Assembly: GCA_001592805.2 (NCBI GenBank) | Contig: CP051140.1 | Span: forward strand, 2,605,501 to 2,669,500 | Length of the DNA stretch: 64,000 nucleotides | Direction: 5' to 3' | Source of the DNA: Peltaster fructicola | Lineage: Eukaryota > Ascomycota > Dothideomycetes | Shown here: one piece after another, positions 39,120-49,248 of the stretch | Position numbering within the stretch: position 1 is the first letter of the stretch | How the letters are laid out: each line of letters starts with the position of its first letter | Notes under the pieces: model-generated | What the model was told of the DNA's origin: nothing | Seen by the model: the letters and a program-made list of their open reading frames with translations, nothing else | The model's database searches: none | Program-made: the position numbers and the translations under genes

Positions 39120-41924
39120 ATGCCCATGGGCAACTACCCAAATCCTTCTGATGATGCACTTCCTGTGCCTCGATGTGCGCCATACTCTCCTACAGATATG
39201 CCAGTAACGAGCTCGTCACCACGGCCTAGAGAAGATCCCAACGACAAGCCTCGCCGACGGCGCAAAGAATATGACTACGAAAGCAGCGACAAACTTCCAC
39301 GATCCTCGAAGCATAAATACTCGAGCAGCACGTCACTGAGTAGCGGTCGAAAGATCTCGAGCAACTCAACGAGGCGGAGGTCGAACAGTCGCGAGAGGTA
39401 TAGCGATGACAAGAGTGGAAATCGTGAAGGACTGCGAGCCTCACCGACAGGAAATAGGAAGCCTGGCGTCTCAGAGATGGACCACTCGATCGATGGTGCA
39501 GATGACCGACCTCGCAGTGGCTATCCCACCTTCAGCAAGGCGCACAGCAGAGAGGCGGTGGGTAGTAGAGAGCACATCTCAGAGCCGTCAATCACCAGTG
39601 ACGAGAAAGAGAAGCGACGGAACTCAACACCAATTCACGATGGAGTGAAGCCGCAAAGCTCTACAGAGCGCTTGAGTGATCCACGTGCAAGGAGTAGGAG
39701 TGACCTGCGTGACCACGTCTTGCGGCCAAAAGCTTCCCTGAGGGAAGAAGATGGAATGGCAAAGGGTAGTCCGAGGTCAAAGACTGTCAAATCGTCTGCT
39801 TCAGGCGCAAGTCTCAGGCGAGATGCTCAATTTGGCGCCAGCGAGGTCTCCAGCATGCCAGGAGCATTCCCAGACGAGAATGAGGTGAAGTCTACACCTA
39901 CGAGTAGTTATCGAAGGACTGTCTCCACCAGCTCGCAACCACCATCGAACCTTACACAAACGACCGAAGAAACGATTGACTCTCAGGCGACATCAGTAGC
40001 ACACGACCGCAAATACACACGAACTGCTCCGCCTGTCATACCTGTGGACGATTCCTCACCTCCATCGGCTACGGACTCGTTTCCGAAAACACCAACACCC
40101 TCAGAACCATATTTTCCTCCATCAGCAAAGGCAACGCCCGTGTACGATGTTGGTGCGAGATGGGAAATCCCAAGTACGGGAAGAACACCAATGGCTGCTT
40201 TTCCTCCTCCGCCTCCTCCACCACCTCCCATGGCCGGTCCAGCGCATATCCCTCGTGTCGATTACCTGCTGAAGCACGGAGGACTCCCATATGCTGTGAC
40301 GAGACGACTCGTGCAAAGTAATACAGCCTCACCAGCACAATACTCTGCTTACCATTCGCCAGATTTGGCTCAGACGGTGCCACTAGAACAATACTCGAAA
40401 GTCTTCAGTGGCATAGTAAAGCGTCTAGATGACTACATGCAGGTCCTGCGTCTCAGTGGCTCCATAGCAGTGGCTACAGGATATCGATCAGTCGCGAGAA
40501 GGTTATTGGACAAGCTGTCACAAGTCTTCGCGAGAGACATATCGTCACAACGATGTGACTGTGTCATGTGCCGTACGATACCACAACCACACTTCTCGGA
40601 CGAGGAGGACAGCGGTATCAGTTGGGGTGAGATACTCGAAGCAGTCTCTGGTCGCAGCGAGCTACCACAATGGCCACCCTTCCTCATCCAACCCACCGAT
40701 ACAGGACTTGGCATCGATGGTACAGCTCAAGCGCCGATGCAGAAGATCGACATTGATGTACCCGAGGAGTATCGCGAGCACTACAAACGACAGAACCAGA
40801 AGACCAAGCTGGCGGTACAGTCTTGGCTTGAGCAGCAGCCTGGACTGCACTCTAGCCCGCCAGACGAGGCTGATGAAGATACATTGATGTTCGCAATGAT
40901 GACCAAGCTCACCACACAGGAGCGCAACCTCTTCATTGCCCTGATGCACGGACAGAGCAGCGTATCGGATGTGCGTGCACCAACACCAGCCGAACGACCT
41001 ACGACATCGTCGCAAACACTGAAAAGATCTCGGAGTGCACTTCAGCGACTATATCGACTGGAAAGACCACCTCGAGACTGCGAGTCTGCCATGTATTTGC
41101 TGAACAATCCCCAGCTACACGGCATGCTTGCCACACTTGCCGAAGTTAATGAGCAGGAATGGGACATTCTGATATCTGGTCGCTTTGATGGCTTCTTGTG
41201 GTCTGGCGCAGAAACACAACCAAGTGCAGCAGCACCGTCTATATCGAGAATGCCCAGCAGAAATGCAAATGCATCACCACTCAGTCGCAACACAACACCA
41301 TTCTCTGGTTTGAGCGGTATTCCGTCAAGAGGATCAACACCTTTCGGATCAAGTCCGCTCAGGAATGTTATGTCGCCCGATGCATTTGCCGGCCACGCTT
41401 CGGCACTACCATCGCGTATGGCCACACCTGCATTCCAGCCTGCAGTAAACACACCTGCACCTGTGCAATTCGACGAAGAGACAGAGATAGGCGTGCTAGC
41501 CGAGGTCGAACGGAATATCTTCTGCGACATGGAACGTCTGGAGGACGCTTTCGAGGCTCTACATAGTCGGGCTGAGGAAGTGCGCCAAGCACTGCGCGAG
41601 CGTTCGGCTGGTCTGAGTCTACAAGCGCAGATGCGACGTGGCGCGAATGGATACGACCCAGGTGTGCGTCTGGACACACCAGCATCAGGATTCACAAACT
41701 TCGAAGACGAGGAAGATGACGACGGTCTAGGCGATACTGCTTCTCTTGCTCCTGACGACAGTGCCAGTCAGATTTCCTTCAACAGACGTGTTCGAAAGCG
41801 TCGTGAACGGCAGACTCCGGCTCCGGTCGAAGAAGAGGACGAGACAGAAGGCGGCGCTGCTGACAAGGAAAGGGTCAAGGTCGAAAAACGCCGTGATGGT
41901 CGACGATCTGTGAAGGGACGTTGA
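39120..41924 (+). CDS. large, mostly disordered conserved fungal protein
   Basis: 934 residues, no intron. The first 350 are Ser/Arg/Pro-rich and low-complexity, with RRRRKEYDY and SRSDLRD blocks and then a polyproline run (FPPPPPPPPPMAG, about 360-372). A folded-looking core follows (about 380-660): DYLLKHGGLPYAVTRRLV, KRLDDYMQVLRLSGSIAVAT, GYRSVARRLLDKLSQVFARD, a CDCVMC cysteine pair, DSGISWGEILEAVSGR and MFAMMTKLTTQERNLFIALM. Near residue 790-850 a coiled coil (VERNIFCDMERLEDAFEALH) precedes an acidic, Arg-rich C-terminus. I believe the core recurs in other filamentous ascomycetes as an uncharacterised protein; no function can be given. The polyproline run could bind SH3/WW/profilin partners (inference). 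Confidence 0.85.
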   Translation: MPMGNYPNPSDDALPVPRCAPYSPTDMPVTSSSPRPREDPNDKPRRRRKEYDYESSDKLPRSSKHKYSSSTSLSSGRKISSNSTRRRSNSRERYSDDKSGNREGLRASPTGNRKPGVSEMDHSIDGADDRPRSGYPTFSKAHSREAVGSREHISEPSITSDEKEKRRNSTPIHDGVKPQSSTERLSDPRARSRSDLRDHVLRPKASLREEDGMAKGSPRSKTVKSSASGASLRRDAQFGASEVSSMPGAFPDENEVKSTPTSSYRRTVSTSSQPPSNLTQTTEETIDSQATSVAHDRKYTRTAPPVIPVDDSSPPSATDSFPKTPTPSEPYFPPSAKATPVYDVGARWEIPSTGRTPMAAFPPPPPPPPPMAGPAHIPRVDYLLKHGGLPYAVTRRLVQSNTASPAQYSAYHSPDLAQTVPLEQYSKVFSGIVKRLDDYMQVLRLSGSIAVATGYRSVARRLLDKLSQVFARDISSQRCDCVMCRTIPQPHFSDEEDSGISWGEILEAVSGRSELPQWPPFLIQPTDTGLGIDGTAQAPMQKIDIDVPEEYREHYKRQNQKTKLAVQSWLEQQPGLHSSPPDEADEDTLMFAMMTKLTTQERNLFIALMHGQSSVSDVRAPTPAERPTTSSQTLKRSRSALQRLYRLERPPRDCESAMYLLNNPQLHGMLATLAEVNEQEWDILISGRFDGFLWSGAETQPSAAAPSISRMPSRNANASPLSRNTTPFSGLSGIPSRGSTPFGSSPLRNVMSPDAFAGHASALPSRMATPAFQPAVNTPAPVQFDEETEIGVLAEVERNIFCDMERLEDAFEALHSRAEEVRQALRERSAGLSLQAQMRRGANGYDPGVRLDTPASGFTNFEDEEDDDGLGDTASLAPDDSASQISFNRRVRKRRERQTPAPVEEEDETEGGAADKERVKVEKRRDGRRSVKGR

Positions 41925-42052
41925 TATGGAACGAAGAGCAGCGGCCAAAACTTTATGATGATGAATGAATGATGAGCATTCGACGAGGAATGACTTGGTA
42001 AATATGATCTGTATCATGAGTATCATCCTTTCGTTCTTGTCTCTTGTCTAGC

Positions 42053-43718
42053 TTATACGGCGAGAGGAGTGAGCAGTGCCTTGACATGTGGCCCTTGAAA
42101 GGCCGGAAGGAAGCAGTCTCTGAATACCAGCTTGTCGGGGCTGCTTGGATCCAGCTCGAAGTCAAACCTACGCACAATCGCTGCTAACGTGAGTCTCAGC
42201 TCCAGCCAGGCAAGGTTGATGCCCAGGCACGATCTCGGACCCCGTGAGAAAGCAACAAGCCAATTGTCAAGACTTGCGTCCGCCAGCCATCTTTCAGGTC
42301 TGAATTCATGCGGATCTGGAAAGATCGCAGGGTTGTAGTGGACGAAGATAGCACCAGTAGATACGATTGTGTCCTCTGGTATCTGCTGGTCAACGATAAC
42401 AGCTCCGCCTTCGGGAGTTATGCGTGGCAGACCAGAGATTACACCAACGCTCAAGCGAAGGGCTTCCTTGATTGTTGCATTGAAGTATGGCAGCTTCTCC
42501 AAATCTTTAAGCGCTGGTGGTGCAGACTTGATATCTGGCCAGGCTGTGACGAGCTCTTGCTTGACCTTCGCGAGCGTCTTGGGCTTCTTGAGAAGGTGGA
42601 ACATAGCATACATCAGAGTGATGCCCACAGTATCGGCGCCGGCGAACATGAGCGCCTGTGATTCTTCGTAGAGACTGCCGGCATCAGGAGCGGTGCCATT
42701 CTTGTACGCCTCAGGGTTGAGCAGCGAGTGATAGATGGTATTGTTGTGTGGTAGGTGTTCGATCTTTGTTGGATCGGATACCAATTCCATGATCTGTTGT
42801 CCAAGAATCTTGGCTAACGTAAGTATCAGTCTGGATTGTTGTGCATGGCACCCACCTGTTGAAGATCGACGAGCCCTGCAACCGCCGGGCTCAATTTCTT
42901 TGACAGATTCGGCGGGCAGTTAAGGATCATGTCCTTGTAGAAGGAGAAGTGCTTAAAAGCCACAAAGACTTGCGCAGAGGCATCCATGGCGACTAGAATG
43001 GGAGCTTCGAAGCCTGGGGCATGGATGGCATCTACTGACCTGCCAAAGCTGAGGTAGGTGATAACATCCATGGTCATGCATCGAAATGCCCAATTGAGGT
43101 CGACGGGTTCCTTCGACCGAGACAGTCTTGTGAAAACATCACAGAGTGAGTCAATCTGCTTGCTATCAGCGCTGCTGAGGCTTATGGTCAAGGATACTGA
43201 CCTTCTCCTGGACCATTGGAGTGACACTCGACATGGCTGATGTTGAGAAGGACTTATTCAGGACATCCTTTCGTGCTTTGGACTCCTTGTATGTCAAGAA
43301 TCCGAACGATGATCTATCTTCGCCGAAGCTGCCGTACAACGACTCTTCCTTGTCCCAGCGATTCGAGTTGTTGTAAATGTCATGATATGCCTGCGGCTGT
43401 TCGAAATGTAGCTGAGCTGTGTGAATATCATGAACTACAGTCTTCTGCAATGCTTACTTCGTTCGGGCCAACCCTCACGATAGGCCCATACTTCTTGTGT
43501 AGATCTTGGAGCTCGAGATGCCATGATTTCTTCAGGACGAGCTCAATCCATGCCTTTCGATAGGTAGTTAAGAAGCCAAGCTTTGGTCCAGGATACTTGG
43601 TGAGCGGATGTGAGTATATCTGCTTGAAAGCCGCCTGCGAAAGCACAGCAATCTCCACAAGGATGCCGATGGCAATGGTGAATAGGATTGGGCTTTCAGT
43701 GAATGATATCCACGCCAT
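42053..43718 (-). CDS. cytochrome P450 monooxygenase
   Basis: Four exons: 43718-43458, 43411-43202, 43155-42856 and about 42808-42053, giving about 508 residues. N-terminal membrane anchor (LFTIAIGILVEIAVLSQAAF) and proline hinge (HPLTKYPGPKLG). Helix C region NRWDKEESLYG; I-helix oxygen site ALMFAGADTVG; ExxR in IKEALRL; PERW motif in FRPERWLAD; and the haem-binding loop FSRGPRSCLGINLAW with the axial Cys. All landmarks are intact. The third intron has two equally good solutions (42855-42809, or a donor six bases later with a TTAG acceptor), differing by a few residues. Fungal P450s of this build hydroxylate or oxidise secondary metabolites or xenobiotics; its substrate is unknown. The neighbour upstream is a flavoprotein on the same strand. 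Confidence 0.92.
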
Positions 43719-44057
43719 CTTAAGGAGCACCTCACTGCGGACGATGAGGTCAAAGGTAAAGGCAGCGTTATCAATACTGCCTTGCTTTAGTGCCCTTTGC
43801 CGCTTCTCGGACGTTCAGTGATCATCAATCAGCGTGCAGAGAACAGGTCGTCTTGTACAGACGGCATTTTGTATTGGCTATCTGGTTAGCCCAAAGGCAA
43901 ACACGGCGAGCATCACTGACTGCCAAAACGCATGATATATTCATCAGGTGACGTCCATGTATGCTCGGGCTTACTGTAATTGAGCGCAGGCATATATTTG
44001 TTGTATACAAGATCTAGTTTATACAAGGAGGTACGAAATCAAGCCGTCTAGTCATCA
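43719..44057. other. P450 promoter region
   Basis: About 340 bp between the flavoprotein stop and the P450 start, both on the minus strand. AT-rich around 43980-44040; no gene seen. Confidence 0.5.
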
Positions 44058-45830
44058 TTAAGCTGCATCACGGATCAAACCAACCATCTCTGCAGTGTTC
44101 AGCGTCCTGGTAGCAACCGCCTCAACAATTGGCACAATGCTTCTGATGATGGGCAGACCCAAGACGAAGCCACCTATCCTGAGCCAGATAAGGATATACG
44201 ACAGGACCAGCCTCAGGAGATAGTCTTTCCAGTTGAGCACTGGTCTATGTCCTCGTGAGTATGTTGAGTCGACGAACTCGAAAGGTACTCGTGCTCCCAA
44301 GTGCTCGATGGCAACTCTCAGACCACTACTGAAACCATCTTCGTGGAAGCCATACTTCGTCCATGCTCCAGCATAGCTGACTCCTCGCTTGTTCTGTATG
44401 CGTTCGAGCTGCTTCTGTGCATGTACCGCTTCTGCAGTGTATAGTGGATGACGATAGTAGAACTTGCCCTGCGTCAAGGCCTGCTCTGGTGGATGATCAG
44501 GGTTCATAGTGACCAGCACTGGCCCGTAGATCTCTTCGCTGTAGTGTTGCAAGATGTTCATGTTGTACGTGAGACTAACATCAGCAGGGTGTGACAACTT
44601 CGAAGGAGTAGAAGTGGTGAGGTAGTTCCAGGATGTCCAGGTCGCACGACGTTTGGGCATCAACGAAAGGTCGGAGTGCAGGTAGCAGACATTCTCGCTG
44701 GTGTGGAAGGCAGAGAATATGTTGATCTCCTCTTGTGTAACATACTGTACACCTGCAGAGGCTTTCGAGAAAGTGTGCGACTTCTTCCCTGCTTCTTTCT
44801 TGGTCGGTGTCACTGGACTGGATGCACCATGCTTGTTGAGAATTGGCAATACTTCATCTCCATGACATGCCATGACCACATGGTCAAACGCGTCGCCTTC
44901 GATCCTGCCCGAGATTGCGTTGATCCAGGACACTGTGACGCCACCCTCCTTGGGCGAATTCGGCCGAAGGATATTTGCGACCTCGCATGACGTTCGAACG
45001 TGAAGGCGATCTTGCGGCCACTGCTTGATGATAGCCTCGATATAACGCTTAGAGCCGCCCGGTATGGTCAGCCACGGAGGCCGTGCTGCGATCGTCGTGA
45101 GAAGGTGGTGGTTCCACATGAAGCGTACGAGTGTCAGGGCGGGAAAATCAAGACTACACTTGTCGGGAGATGTGCTCCAGACTGCGGCAGTCATGGGGAT
45201 GAGATAATCGTCGCGGAACGATTGCGAGTAGCCTTCACGGTCCAGGTACTCACCAATACTCATCTCTCGTGGATACTTGTTCGACGAAAGTCGTCCTGGT
45301 TTGTGAAGCACGGCGACATCATCCTCGTCCTCGTCTTCGCCCTCGAGCAGATCCAAGGCGAATTGATTGAAGCGGACGATGTCGAAGATAAGGCGCCAGT
45401 GGCTCGGTCTGAAGAGGTTTCGCCTTTGCGCAAAGATGCCTTGTGTCTCGCCGCTCCATTCGAAGGCTCCATGATCTCGAGAAACTCCAAAAGTCATCAA
45501 GGTCTCGACTGGTGTGATGCCAACTGCCTTGAGGAAGCGCATGAAGTTCGGATAGGTGGCATTGTTCATGACGATGAAGCCAGTGTCGACATTGATAACT
45601 TCCTCGCCACTCACGAACGGCCTGGTATTCGTATGCCCACCTAGGCGATCAGACTTCTCGAAGATGTGCACCTCGTAGTCGGTATCTTTCAGCGCCCATA
45701 GGCAGGCCAATCCACTCACGCCACTGCCGACGATGGCTATTTTTCGTCTATTGCTGTGTGCCATGCCGTCGATCCTCTGCTTCGCAGTGTTGGCCTGGAT
45801 CTTCGGTTTGCGGCCAGCGAAGAGCTTCAT
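44058..45830 (-). CDS. FAD/NAD-binding amine-oxidase-like flavoprotein (COG2907-like)
   Basis: 590 residues, one exon. The dinucleotide-binding site is IAIVGSGVSGLACL (about 31-44), followed by EKSDRLGGHTNTR and NVDTGFIVMNNATYPNFMRF. Further family blocks: YLIPMTAAVWSTSPDKCSLD, GGSKRYIEAI, FDHVVMACHGDE and the FAD-side CYLHSDLSLMPKRRATWTSW, then YAGAWTKYGFHEDGFSSG. A hydrophobic segment (LVLSYILIWLRIGGFVLGLP) near the C-terminus suggests membrane attachment. In bacteria COG2907 proteins often lie beside cyclopropane-fatty-acid-synthase-like methyltransferases and DUF1365, pointing to lipid modification; neither partner is within this window. A shorter start at 45764 (MAHSNRRKIAIVG) is possible. 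Confidence 0.85.
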   Translation of the reverse strand: MKLFAGRKPKIQANTAKQRIDGMAHSNRRKIAIVGSGVSGLACLWALKDTDYEVHIFEKSDRLGGHTNTRPFVSGEEVINVDTGFIVMNNATYPNFMRFLKAVGITPVETLMTFGVSRDHGAFEWSGETQGIFAQRRNLFRPSHWRLIFDIVRFNQFALDLLEGEDEDEDDVAVLHKPGRLSSNKYPREMSIGEYLDREGYSQSFRDDYLIPMTAAVWSTSPDKCSLDFPALTLVRFMWNHHLLTTIAARPPWLTIPGGSKRYIEAIIKQWPQDRLHVRTSCEVANILRPNSPKEGGVTVSWINAISGRIEGDAFDHVVMACHGDEVLPILNKHGASSPVTPTKKEAGKKSHTFSKASAGVQYVTQEEINIFSAFHTSENVCYLHSDLSLMPKRRATWTSWNYLTTSTPSKLSHPADVSLTYNMNILQHYSEEIYGPVLVTMNPDHPPEQALTQGKFYYRHPLYTAEAVHAQKQLERIQNKRGVSYAGAWTKYGFHEDGFSSGLRVAIEHLGARVPFEFVDSTYSRGHRPVLNWKDYLLRLVLSYILIWLRIGGFVLGLPIIRSIVPIVEAVATRTLNTAEMVGLIRDAA

Positions 45831-46425
45831 GAGTAGGCTGGGCGGTAATGTATTTACTTATGCATTGTCTATGTCATCATTTTCAACGTCTTTTAATTTT
45901 AGGTCGCCCAGCGGCAACCCAGGCTTGCTACAAGCGGTCGCCGGAGCAGTCACGTTTCTATCTTGCATGATCACTGGAGACGACGGCGTGGTATCATGAA
46001 GGACTTGATGTAGCTTGCTCATTGCGATCTTCTCGACCACCTGGATACAAAGATCATTCGTCCATCTATCTGGTTCCTGGAGGAAAGATAACATGCAGCG
46101 TTGAGACTGCTGTGTGACCGGAGAGCATCAGGAACCGCATATCGTGCTGTCACACATGACCACTACAGTAATGTCACAGCTTGTAGGCGCCGTATCTCTG
46201 CAGATCTTGTCGTGCTCGCCATTGTAGATCCCTCGGTGTGCCACATGTCGTACACAAAGCACACGCGCGCTCCAGCCACACCTTGGCTGAAACGTCATCT
46301 CCAACACCGTGACCAGGCACCCTGACTTCAACTCATCTCTGCCTGAACATACCACACGCAATATCCTCCACGATTCCGCCACCACAGAACCTCATAAGCC
46401 ACAAGCACTTCTTAGTACCGCAAAG
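45831..46425. other. divergent promoter of the flavoprotein and VTI1
   Basis: About 600 bp. AT-rich patch near 45880-45905. The leader of VTI1 shows CA/CT-rich runs. No gene supported. Confidence 0.5.
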
Positions 46426-47149
46426 ATGGCCGACGACGCCGCAACTCAGCGCTTCCGCGACTACGAGGATGACCTGAAGCTCGCACAAACAGATCTCAGC
46501 TCGAAGCTGGACAGGATCCCAGAGCTCTCGGGTGAGGCGCGCAAGGCAGCTATCTCGACTGCTCAACGCGCTCTGGAAGAGGCCACAGATCTAATCGACT
46601 CGATGCGGTTGGAGAAGGCGAACATACCACAGAACCTCAAGAGCAAGATCAACCAGCGCTTTCGCAACTACGAGACGGATATTGATGGCGCGAAGCGAAA
46701 ACTAAAGAGCTTCCCAGACGACCGCTCGGCCTTGTTTGGAAACAGATATATGGATGACCCACATCGAGATGAGCAGCTCGAGCAGCGCCAGCAACTGCTT
46801 AGCGGTACAGATCGACTTGAGAGGAGTTCCGGTCGACTGCGCGAAAGTCAGCGCATCGCTCTAGAGACTGAAGACGTTGGACGGAACACACTCGCAGATC
46901 TTGCTCGACAAAGAGAGACAATCGAAAACACACATCGCACGCTACTTGAGAGCGAAGGCTACACGGACACAAGCAATAAGACACTACGCGGCATGGCGAG
47001 AAGGTATTTTCCAAGTCTCTGGTGATGCACGAATGCTGAACACGGCTGACCTCGTTCTTAGAATGGTGACAAACAAAATCGTCACAATCGCTATCATCAC
47101 GGTTCTGGTTATTCTGATCATTGCAGTTATCGTTAGCAAGTTCAGGTAG
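46426..47149 (+). CDS. VTI1: vesicle SNARE Vti1
   Basis: Exons 46426-47003 and 47062-47149, 221 residues; the 58-nt phase-2 intron (GTATTT...CTTAG, with CTGAC before it) splits the SNARE motif from the membrane anchor. Vti1 is a Qb-SNARE used in Golgi, endosome and vacuole fusion. Seen: N-terminal three-helix region (FRDYEDDLKLAQTDLSSKLD to NYETDIDGAKRKLKSF), the SNARE helix with its central Gln (NTLADLARQRETIENTHRTL), the basic juxtamembrane RMVTNK and the tail anchor IVTIAIITVLVILIIAVIV ending SKFR. The short second exon is lost if the frame is read straight through, which would give a protein with no anchor. Confidence 0.95.
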
Positions 47150-47409
47150 ACAGGCATACCATTGAATATAATCTCGACTTTGTCTGTAAATCAGACTTGG
47201 ATTGTCTTGCTTATACTGTCTGTAGCCTAGTCTGTAGAACAGAAGCCATGCAGTGTGCAACTCGTGATACTTCAGTCCGCACGAGCTCACCAACCTCCAC
47301 CGCCAGCTTCAGGCTGAACAGCAGCGCCAGATGACCACTCGCCACCTTCTTCAGCATCATTCGTAGCGCCACGATCCCAGCCATTGTCTTGTACGTCTCC
47401 GTCATCCTC
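47150..47409. other. convergent 3' spacer
   Basis: 260 bp between VTI1 and the eS10 gene, containing both 3' untranslated regions; nothing else seen. Confidence 0.5.
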
Positions 47410-47998
47410 CTAGGACTGCTGAGGAGCACCACGGCCACGACCGATGCCACCACGGAACTCTGGGTTGAATCCACCTGGTGCATCGCCCTCCTTGTCACCC
47501 TGGTCACGTCGGCGGTATCCCTCGCGGTCACCACGTGGTCCTCCACGGCCACCTCCACGGCGCTCGCGGTCATCTCCTCCAAGCATGCCTCGTGGTGGGG
47601 CGTTTGGTCGCTGCTGCTTGACGTGTGTCTGTGGGACGATCTCAGCTGGGAGGTGGAGCCACTCGCGCAGGTAATCAAGGCCCTCTGGAGTGAGGGTGTA
47701 GTAGTACCACTGCCATGAGAATTGTGTCTTCAGGTAACCTCGAGAAGTGAGCGACTGGCAAGCCTTGACGACCTAGTACACTGTCAGACGGTGTAGCGAC
47801 ACTTTGGTCGAGTTCAAACATACGTAGAGGTTCTTAGTGTCGATCTCGTTGTGCTTTGGCTGGTTGTAGTCCTTCTTGGCGACGAGCACACCCTCGCGGA
47901 AGAGGTACTCGTGAATCTTCTTGCGATCGGCCTTTGGAATCAACCTGCAGGATCATCAGTCGCTACTCCCCAGTGTAGTGCGCTGGTTGTACTCACAT
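47410..47998 (-). CDS. RPS10: 40S ribosomal protein eS10
   Basis: 161 residues from three exons: 47998-47997 (just the letters AT of the start codon), 47944-47824 and 47772-47410. Intron 1 (47996-47945, GTGAGT...CTGCAG) splits the start codon as AT|G; intron 2 (47823-47773, GTATGT...ACTAG) is phase 0. The joined protein begins [19 protein letters not shown], the exact family start, then [59 protein letters not shown] and a Gly/Arg-rich tail ([14 protein letters not shown]). eS10 sits in the 40S beak near mRNA entry. The tail is the usual target for Arg methylation. The gene diverges from SDE2. Confidence 0.95.
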
Positions 47999-48242
47999 AT
48001 TGACTGTCGCGAAAGTGTTACTGATGAGTGAAGTGCAATGCTCGCCAAAAGTTCAATGTGTGTGGAAATCATGGATGTGTGGTGGGCTTGGAGCTAGCTA
48101 TTTTGGGCAGCAGCTGCTTGGCAAGTCGGCTACAGGTGCTGCAGCGTCACAACCACCGCAGCAAACTTCAGGCGTGCAAGAGACCACTTAACAACAGACT
48201 CACGACTACAGCATTGCGACTCTTCCCATCAAGCCTCACATC

Positions 48243-49190
48243 ATGGCGCAACTCATAAATCTACAAATTGCAACATTCGCAGGCCTCGGACTGCCGCGTA
48301 CATACAACAAACCTGTCCCAGCTTCAACGCCTGCATGCGATGTCCTTGAGACAATCTACAAGACACTCCCGAACGCAGAGATCGGACCGCGTCTGATTGT
48401 GTCTACCACTGACGGCCGACGTATCTCGGCAAACTCGTCTGAGCCCATCTCCACATACGTCAACGATGATTCTGCCATACTCCCACTGCGATTGAGCTCA
48501 CGACTATGTGGTGGCAAGGGCGGATTCGGCTCACAGCTGCGCGCCGCAGGAGGACGTATGAGTAGTCGCAAGAACCGCGACCGCGAAAACACAAATGGCA
48601 GCAATCGCAATCTCGACGGAAGACGACTACGTACAGTCGAGGAAGCCAAGCGCCTGGCACAGTACCTGGAGATGAAGCCAGAGATGGAGCGCAAGGAGAG
48701 AGAAGAGCGCAAAGCCAGATGGGAAGCGGTAATCAAGGCTGCTGACGAGACGGAGGAGAAGATCAAGGCAGGCAAGCTTGGTAGCAATCAAGGCCGATTG
48801 AATGCTGAGTACGTTGAGAATAAAGAGCTTGCAGAAGACAAAACTAGGGAGGCCGTCATCCGTGCTATGAGGGAGGGTCTTGCTGGAAAGACCGGATCTG
48901 AGAGCTCAAATGACGAAGAGATGGATAGCAGCGAGGATGGACAAGAGGCGACAAGCTCAAGTGCGAGTGAAGGTGCTATTGTCAGAGCTGACAAAGCGTC
49001 AACCGAACCAGCATTCTTTGGTTGGGATGAAGATGAAGACGACGAGGACGACGAGGATGACGACGTTATCGACACTGCACATGCCGCAGCTATCACTGTT
49101 CATCAAGCCAATGCAGAGGCACAAGCACAACTGACTGACGATCTGCAGACAGCGGTCCATGTCGGCAAAGGCAAAGGCAAGGCCGTATGA
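48243..49190 (+). CDS. SDE2: Sde2, ubiquitin-fold splicing and genome-stability factor
   Basis: 315 residues, no intron. Sde2 is made with an N-terminal ubiquitin-like fold that is cut after a Gly-Gly; the freed part, beginning with Lys, joins the spliceosome and helps splice certain introns (shown in fission yeast). Seen: the ubiquitin-like part at 1-90, the processing site LCGGKGGFGSQLRAAGGRM (cut expected after Gly91, before Lys92), then SSRKNRDRENTNGSNRNLDG, RRLRTVEEAKRLAQYLEMKP and a basic coiled coil, all in the conserved Sde2 order. The rest is acidic and disordered (GWDEDEDDEDDEDDD) and ends in GKGKGKAV. The gene diverges from eS10 over 244 bp and converges with the carbamoylase gene (58 bp). 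Confidence 0.94.
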   Translation: MAQLINLQIATFAGLGLPRTYNKPVPASTPACDVLETIYKTLPNAEIGPRLIVSTTDGRRISANSSEPISTYVNDDSAILPLRLSSRLCGGKGGFGSQLRAAGGRMSSRKNRDRENTNGSNRNLDGRRLRTVEEAKRLAQYLEMKPEMERKEREERKARWEAVIKAADETEEKIKAGKLGSNQGRLNAEYVENKELAEDKTREAVIRAMREGLAGKTGSESSNDEEMDSSEDGQEATSSSASEGAIVRADKASTEPAFFGWDEDEDDEDDEDDDVIDTAHAAAITVHQANAEAQAQLTDDLQTAVHVGKGKGKAV

Positions 49191-49248
49191 ACATTGTCAG
49201 TGCGTGGAAGCATGTTTAAGATATTGCTCCAAGACCAGATCATTCTTG

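Noticed and set aside
41042-41695. 217-codon minus-strand frame
   Set aside because: It is antisense to the 934-residue protein gene; low-complexity codons on the sense strand keep it open.
47389-47718. 109-codon plus-strand frame
   Set aside because: It is antisense to the Gly/Arg-rich tail of eS10, whose codon pattern opens long false frames.
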